Source: an uncultured Chloroflexota bacterium
GTDB lineage: Bacteria; Chloroflexota; Limnocylindria; Limnocylindrales; Limnocylindraceae
DNA length: 13,167 nt
Direction: 5' to 3'
Assembly: GCA_903851225.1 (NCBI GenBank)
Contig: CAINNT010000034.1
Coordinates: 1-13,167 of the forward strand
In this document: positions 12,013 to 13,167 of the stretch, in pieces
How positions within the stretch are numbered: position 1 is the first letter of the stretch
Layout: every line of letters begins with the position of its first letter
The notes under the pieces: generated by a model
What the model was told of the DNA's origin: nothing
What the model saw: only the letters and a program-made list of their open reading frames with translations
Databases searched by the model: none
Program-made: the position numbers and the translations under genes

Positions 12013-13167
12013 CTAGTGCGCGTGCTTCCTGTTGTCCAATGCTACCGCATCTTCGATGGAGCGGAGTGAACGGAAGCTGCCGAGGCCGAACATGATCAGC
12101 GGCACGATCGTCTGGATTGTGGCGGAGACGAAGAGCGCGAGCGGACGCGAGGTGGCCTCTGCGATCACGCCACCGATGAAGAAGCCGAACGTTGCGCCGA
12201 ACCCCCACGTCGCGACGCGGTTCACCGCCATCACGCGTCCGAGCAGCCGATCGGGCACCACCTGCTGGCGGAAGGCGGTGGCGGGGACAACGTACAAGAG
12301 CAGCAGGAACCCGCCGATGAAGTAGTTGATCGCCACGAGCGGAAAGGCGAATGCGCGCGGCGCGATCCCTGCGAGCGGCAACAGGAACTCCACGCAACCG
12401 AAGAGGACTGCGTCCCAGAAGAGGAGGCGGCCGAAGCCGATGCGCTTCACCGCGCGCGGCGCGAGGATGCTGCCGATCGCGCCGCCGAGGAATCCAATGG
12501 ATGCGATGGCACCGATGAGCGCCGGCTCGAAGCCGAGGTCGAGGCGCTGGAAGATGACCGACTGTCCGATCATGATGCTGAACGCCACGTTCCCGTTGAT
12601 CGCCTCGATTGTGATCAGGCGCAACGTGGGGCGCTGCCAGACGGCGCGCAGACCGTCACGCAGCTCTTGCGTGACGGTGAGGCCCGAGTGCGTGGCACGC
12701 GGCGGCTCCGGCGTCTTGATCGCGGCGAGCGAGATGTAGCTCACCACGAAGGTGAACGCGTCCGCCACCAACGCGAACGGCGCCTTCACGATGCCGATCA
12801 GCGCGCCGGCAATGCCGGGCCCCAGGAACCCCGAGATTTCGCCGAGCAGCGCGAGTCGTGCGTTCAGCTTCAGCAGGATGTCGCCCGTAGCGAGTCGCGG
12901 CAGATAGGCGGGCCAGGCGAGGTTGAAGAAGATGCTCGCGCTGCCGATCCCGATCTGGATGGCGATCAGCAGCGGCAGGGTCAGGGCGTTCAGCGCGAAG
13001 AGCAGCGGGATGGCGAGCAGCAGCAGCGCGCGCACCGCGTCCGCGGCGAGCAGGAACTGACGACGCGGCAGCCGGTCGATCCAGACGCCGGCCTGCAGGC
13101 CGAAGACCAGGTAGCCCACGGTGGTGGCGGCGCCGAGCAGGCCGGTGCCGAACGAGTTCGCCCCGAG
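12013..13167 (-). CDS. MFS transporter of the MFS_3/EntS-like type, N-terminus beyond window edge
   Basis: A 12-helix major facilitator exporter of the group that includes EntS-like and macrolide-efflux-like proteins. The frame is open to base 13167: upstream of the GTG at 13119 it continues with L-G-A-N-S-F-G-T-G-L-L-G-A-A-T-T. The real start therefore lies outside the window and about one helix is missing. Motif A-type residues are seen in G-V-W-I-D-R-L-P-R-R between helices 2 and 3, followed by helices around A-L-L-L-L-A-I-P-L-L-F-A-L. A charged central loop (P-E-P-P-R-A-T-H-S-G) precedes the second six-helix half, with G-F-L-G-G-A-I-G-S-I-L and F-F-I-G-G-V-I. The end is charged (N-R-K-H-A-H). 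It precedes the 43-residue gene by 42 bp on the same strand and is probably its operon leader. The substrate cannot be told. Confidence 0.9.
   Translation of the reverse strand, partial: LGANSFGTGLLGAATTVGYLVFGLQAGVWIDRLPRRQFLLAADAVRALLLLAIPLLFALNALTLPLLIAIQIGIGSASIFFNLAWPAYLPRLATGDILLKLNARLALLGEISGFLGPGIAGALIGIVKAPFALVADAFTFVVSYISLAAIKTPEPPRATHSGLTVTQELRDGLRAVWQRPTLRLITIEAINGNVAFSIMIGQSVIFQRLDLGFEPALIGAIASIGFLGGAIGSILAPRAVKRIGFGRLLFWDAVLFGCVEFLLPLAGIAPRAFAFPLVAINYFIGGFLLLLYVVPATAFRQQVVPDRLLGRVMAVNRVATWGFGATFGFFIGGVIAEATSRPLALFVSATIQTIVPLIMFGLGSFRSLRSIEDAVALDNRKHAH

Overview
The window is a high-GC bacterial chromosome segment. Sampled lines outside 7.6-9.6 kb run about 53-75% G+C. Genes are short-spaced and overlapping (ATGA-type junctions). 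Some starts have Shine-Dalgarno sites. Others (3853, 7713/7719, 9933) instead have a TANNNT-like hexamer 6-7 nt before ATG, as in leaderless mRNAs of Actinomycetota, Deinococcota and some Chloroflexota. I infer an actinobacterial or Chloroflexota-like lineage, with low confidence; no RNA gene or other marker fixes it.

Layout. (1) 1-3829, minus strand, reads as one four-gene operon in the order 3829 to 1: an ornithine cyclodeaminase/mu-crystallin family reductase, a proline-racemase-fold protein with the Cys105/Thr291 signature of trans-3-hydroxy-L-proline dehydratase, a diacylglycerol/sphingosine-type lipid kinase, and a DHA2 (EmrB/QacA-like) efflux protein cut by the left edge. The first two genes together make a plausible trans-3-hydroxy-L-proline to L-proline route. 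(2) 3853-5103, plus strand: a polysaccharide pyruvyl transferase family protein, divergent from the operon across only 23 bp. (3) 5138-7530, minus: a bifunctional methionine sulfoxide reductase MsrAB, the ATPase YchF and a small VOC/glyoxalase-fold protein, tightly coupled. Just beyond the VOC stop lies a diverged second copy of the last 12 codons of ychF, so the VOC gene sits between two ychF 3' tails. (4) 7713-9602, plus: a single gene of clearly lower G+C (about 50%) encoding an N-terminal PD-(D/E)XK nuclease fused to a Schlafen-group-3/DUF2075 SF1-like helicase. It looks like a transferred, defence-type gene. (5) 9655-10396: a tiny glycine-zipper membrane protein (minus), divergent from a DUF805 membrane protein (plus). 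(6) 10401-13167, minus: an MFS_3-type transporter (5' end beyond the right edge), a 43-residue Cys-rich protein too short for usual ORF cut-offs, and a secreted CotH-kinase-like protein with a C-terminal fibronectin-III domain.

No rRNA, tRNA, CRISPR array, insertion sequence or classical intrinsic terminator was seen. The observations most worth a second look are the nuclease-helicase gene, the duplicated ychF tail around the VOC gene, the lipid kinase that appears to lack any conventional start codon, and the hydroxyproline gene pair.
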